This document shows positions 62,763 to 64,000 of a stretch of DNA of 64,000 nt, piece by piece. The stretch's first letter is position 1. Each line of letters starts with the position of its first letter. The DNA comes from Chloroflexi bacterium HGW-Chloroflexi-6 (GTDB taxonomy: Bacteria > Chloroflexota > Anaerolineae > Anaerolineales > Villigracilaceae). Under the pieces are notes generated by a model. The model was not told the origin of the DNA, did no database searches, and worked only from the letters and a program-made list of their open reading frames with translations. The stretch covers positions 1 to 64,000 of the forward strand of contig PHBU01000025.1 in assembly GCA_002840685.1 (NCBI GenBank). The letters are read 5' to 3'. Both the position numbers and the translations under genes were made by a program.

Positions 62763-63521
62763 TTACTCTACATTACGCAAAACATGCCCGCTCAAATAGC
62801 CCAGATAGGCCGGGACGAGCGGCAGCACACAGGGGGAGAAAAAAGAAAGCAAGCCGGCAATTAGGGCGGTCAGGTAGGATGGAACGCCGGTACTGATGGA
62901 AAAGATATCAATGAACAAGTTATTCTTGAACGCCCAGATGGAGATAAGCGACATCCAGTTCGTCAGCAGCAAAACGCCGATTGTGATAATCAGGATTCCA
63001 CTGATCAGCTTGAAAGTGGGAACATAGCGCGACATCTTGCGCACCCAGCCGGTTGCCTGATTTAAACCCAACGCCAGGATAAGGAAAGGTATCCCCAAAC
63101 CGAGTGAGTACGCAGAAGAAAGCCACATCGCCTGGCCAACAGTTTGCTGGCTGAATCCGAGCGTGAGAATAGCACCCAAGGTGGTGCCAATACAGGGACT
63201 CCAGCCAGCAGCAAAGAACAACCCCATCACCCCCGAGCTTGCCAAGGTGCCTGTAGTTCCGCTAAAAGAGGGGCGCGTGTCAGCGTAGTAGAACCAGGGC
63301 AGGCGGATGATATCCAGGGTGGCCAAGCCAAACATGATAACAACTACACCGCCAACCTGCCCGATGACGGTTTTATACTGCCCAAACAATTGTCCAAGCA
63401 CGGTGGCTGCGCCGCCCCAACCAACGATAAACACCACTGAAAAGCCAATCACAAAAGCCAGGGCATGCAAGAAAACGCGCAAACGGTTAAAAGTGTCAGT
63501 GGGCTGTGCGGATGTTTCCAT
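62763..63521 (-). CDS. CcdA-like thiol transporter, circularly permuted
   Basis: A 252-residue six-helix protein. LHALAFVIGFSVVF normally follows the first helix of CcdA but here is the N-terminus; FFAAGWSPCIGTTLG (C110) is the usual fourth helix; and LLSFFSPCVLPLVPAYLGYLSG (C231), normally helix 1, closes the protein. Joining C-terminus to N-terminus would give a standard CcdA. CcdA passes reducing power across the membrane to periplasmic thiols, here perhaps to the Cys-rich lipoproteins. A GTG at 63536 overlapping the kinase stop is an alternative start. Confidence 0.8.
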   Translation of the reverse strand: METSAQPTDTFNRLRVFLHALAFVIGFSVVFIVGWGGAATVLGQLFGQYKTVIGQVGGVVVIMFGLATLDIIRLPWFYYADTRPSFSGTTGTLASSGVMGLFFAAGWSPCIGTTLGAILTLGFSQQTVGQAMWLSSAYSLGLGIPFLILALGLNQATGWVRKMSRYVPTFKLISGILIITIGVLLLTNWMSLISIWAFKNNLFIDIFSISTGVPSYLTALIAGLLSFFSPCVLPLVPAYLGYLSGHVLRNVE

Positions 63522-63532
63522 TGATAAGAATC

Positions 63533-64000
63533 TCACTCTTCTAAAATTGATGTTTTTGTGGGCATATAAATGGATAATTGGGTGCCCTTGCCAGGGGTAG
63601 ATGTGATTTCGAGCCCGGCGCCAATCAACTGCGCGCGCTCATACAGTCCAACCAGGCCAAAATGTCCCTTGGGGGTAAATTCTGCCGGGCTTTTGGGAAC
63701 TTCAAAGCCCACGCCGTTATCCTTCACCCGGAGATGGAGGGCCTGAGCCGTAAATTCAATCTGGATGGATGCCTGCGTTGCCCGGGCATGGCGAAGGATA
63801 TTGTTGAGCGATTCCTGCATCATGCGATACAGCGCTAATTCGACCTCGGCGGCCAGCCGCTTTTCAAGCCCGGATTTATGGAACTCGATTTTCAGTTGAG
63901 AACTCTGCCCGGCTTCGTTGACTAGCATTTCGAGCGCAGCCACCAAACCCAGGTCTTCCAGGTAAATGGGACGCAGGGCGCGAATGATTCGGCGAAGATT
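63533..64000 (-). CDS. Sensor histidine kinase, NarL-type, 5' part outside the window
   Basis: The C-terminal part of a HisKA_3/HATPase kinase. Visible are RPIYLEDLGLVAALEML (post-His segment), LYRMMQESLNNILRHA (N box), VKDNGVGF (G1) and FGLVGLYERAQLIG (G2 region). The phospho-accepting His and sensor domain lie beyond 64000. Its end overlaps the CcdA gene if the GTG start is used. It may control the thiol/copper genes; no response regulator is visible. Confidence 0.88.
   Translation of the reverse strand, partial: NLRRIIRALRPIYLEDLGLVAALEMLVNEAGQSSQLKIEFHKSGLEKRLAAEVELALYRMMQESLNNILRHARATQASIQIEFTAQALHLRVKDNGVGFEVPKSPAEFTPKGHFGLVGLYERAQLIGAGLEITSTPGKGTQLSIYMPTKTSILEE

Overview
The window looks like a chromosome segment of a Chloroflexota bacterium, probably class Anaerolineae. 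This is inferred from family flavour: a very long SecA, a small LuxR-type regulator of a kind common in that phylum, GT-C-like membrane proteins, and ECF sigma factors paired with DUF4367-like membrane proteins. UGA is used as a normal stop in many genes. No taxonomic search was possible.

Positions 1-43,000 are mostly ordinary chromosome. In order they hold: an AT-rich HEPN-motif gene and a C_GCAxxG gene; a large membrane protein; two tandem ECF sigma/membrane-regulator modules with matching control regions; small secreted proteins; a TetR gene with a consensus promoter buried in twin operators; glpK and fmt; a block on the minus strand (GT39-like transferase, GNAT, MoxR/BchI-like ATPase, thioesterase, Cas4/RecB-like nuclease, GH25-SH3-NAGPA protein, fructosamine kinase, LMW phosphatase, a second copy of the large membrane protein, DegV, trpA); then transglutaminase-like, PlsC, CPBP, aconitase, adenosine deaminase, SecA, a cNMP/PH-like membrane protein, def, recF, a cupin and tRNA-Lys(CTT).

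From the tRNA to the right end is an accessory region that looks like an old island. It starts with an excisionase-like HTH gene and with integrase and IS982 relics. It then carries copper- and thiol-linked genes: a YncE-like lipoprotein, a Cys/His-rich protein, a zinc-ribbon membrane protein, two CuA-type cupredoxin proteins (one fused to cytochrome c), two NapH/NosR-like 4Fe-4S membrane proteins, a PCYCGC lipoprotein, an HMA protein, Lgt, a YHS protein, a FixH/YtkA-like protein, a DUF2752 gene with a frameshift, a cupredoxin, a thioredoxin-like protein, a CopA-type Cu+ ATPase with an N-terminal YHS domain, DUF305, a rhodanese lipoprotein, a CcdA homologue and a histidine kinase.

Three observations stand out in the island. 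(1) Three promoters (the Cys/His-rich gene, the YHS gene and copA) each carry an ATAGGC-N6-GCCTAT dyad exactly 45 bp upstream of a TAWACT -10 box, which suggests one regulon. (2) The DUF1573-like gene at 48903-49364 has an in-frame TGA directly after a Cys codon, followed by intact coding sequence and a SECIS-like hairpin, so it is a selenoprotein candidate. (3) The CcdA homologue has its first Cys-bearing membrane segment at the C-terminus, as in a circular permutation.

A working inference is that the island encodes a copper-centred periplasmic electron-transfer and thiol-redox module. Its terminal enzyme, if there is one, is not in the window.
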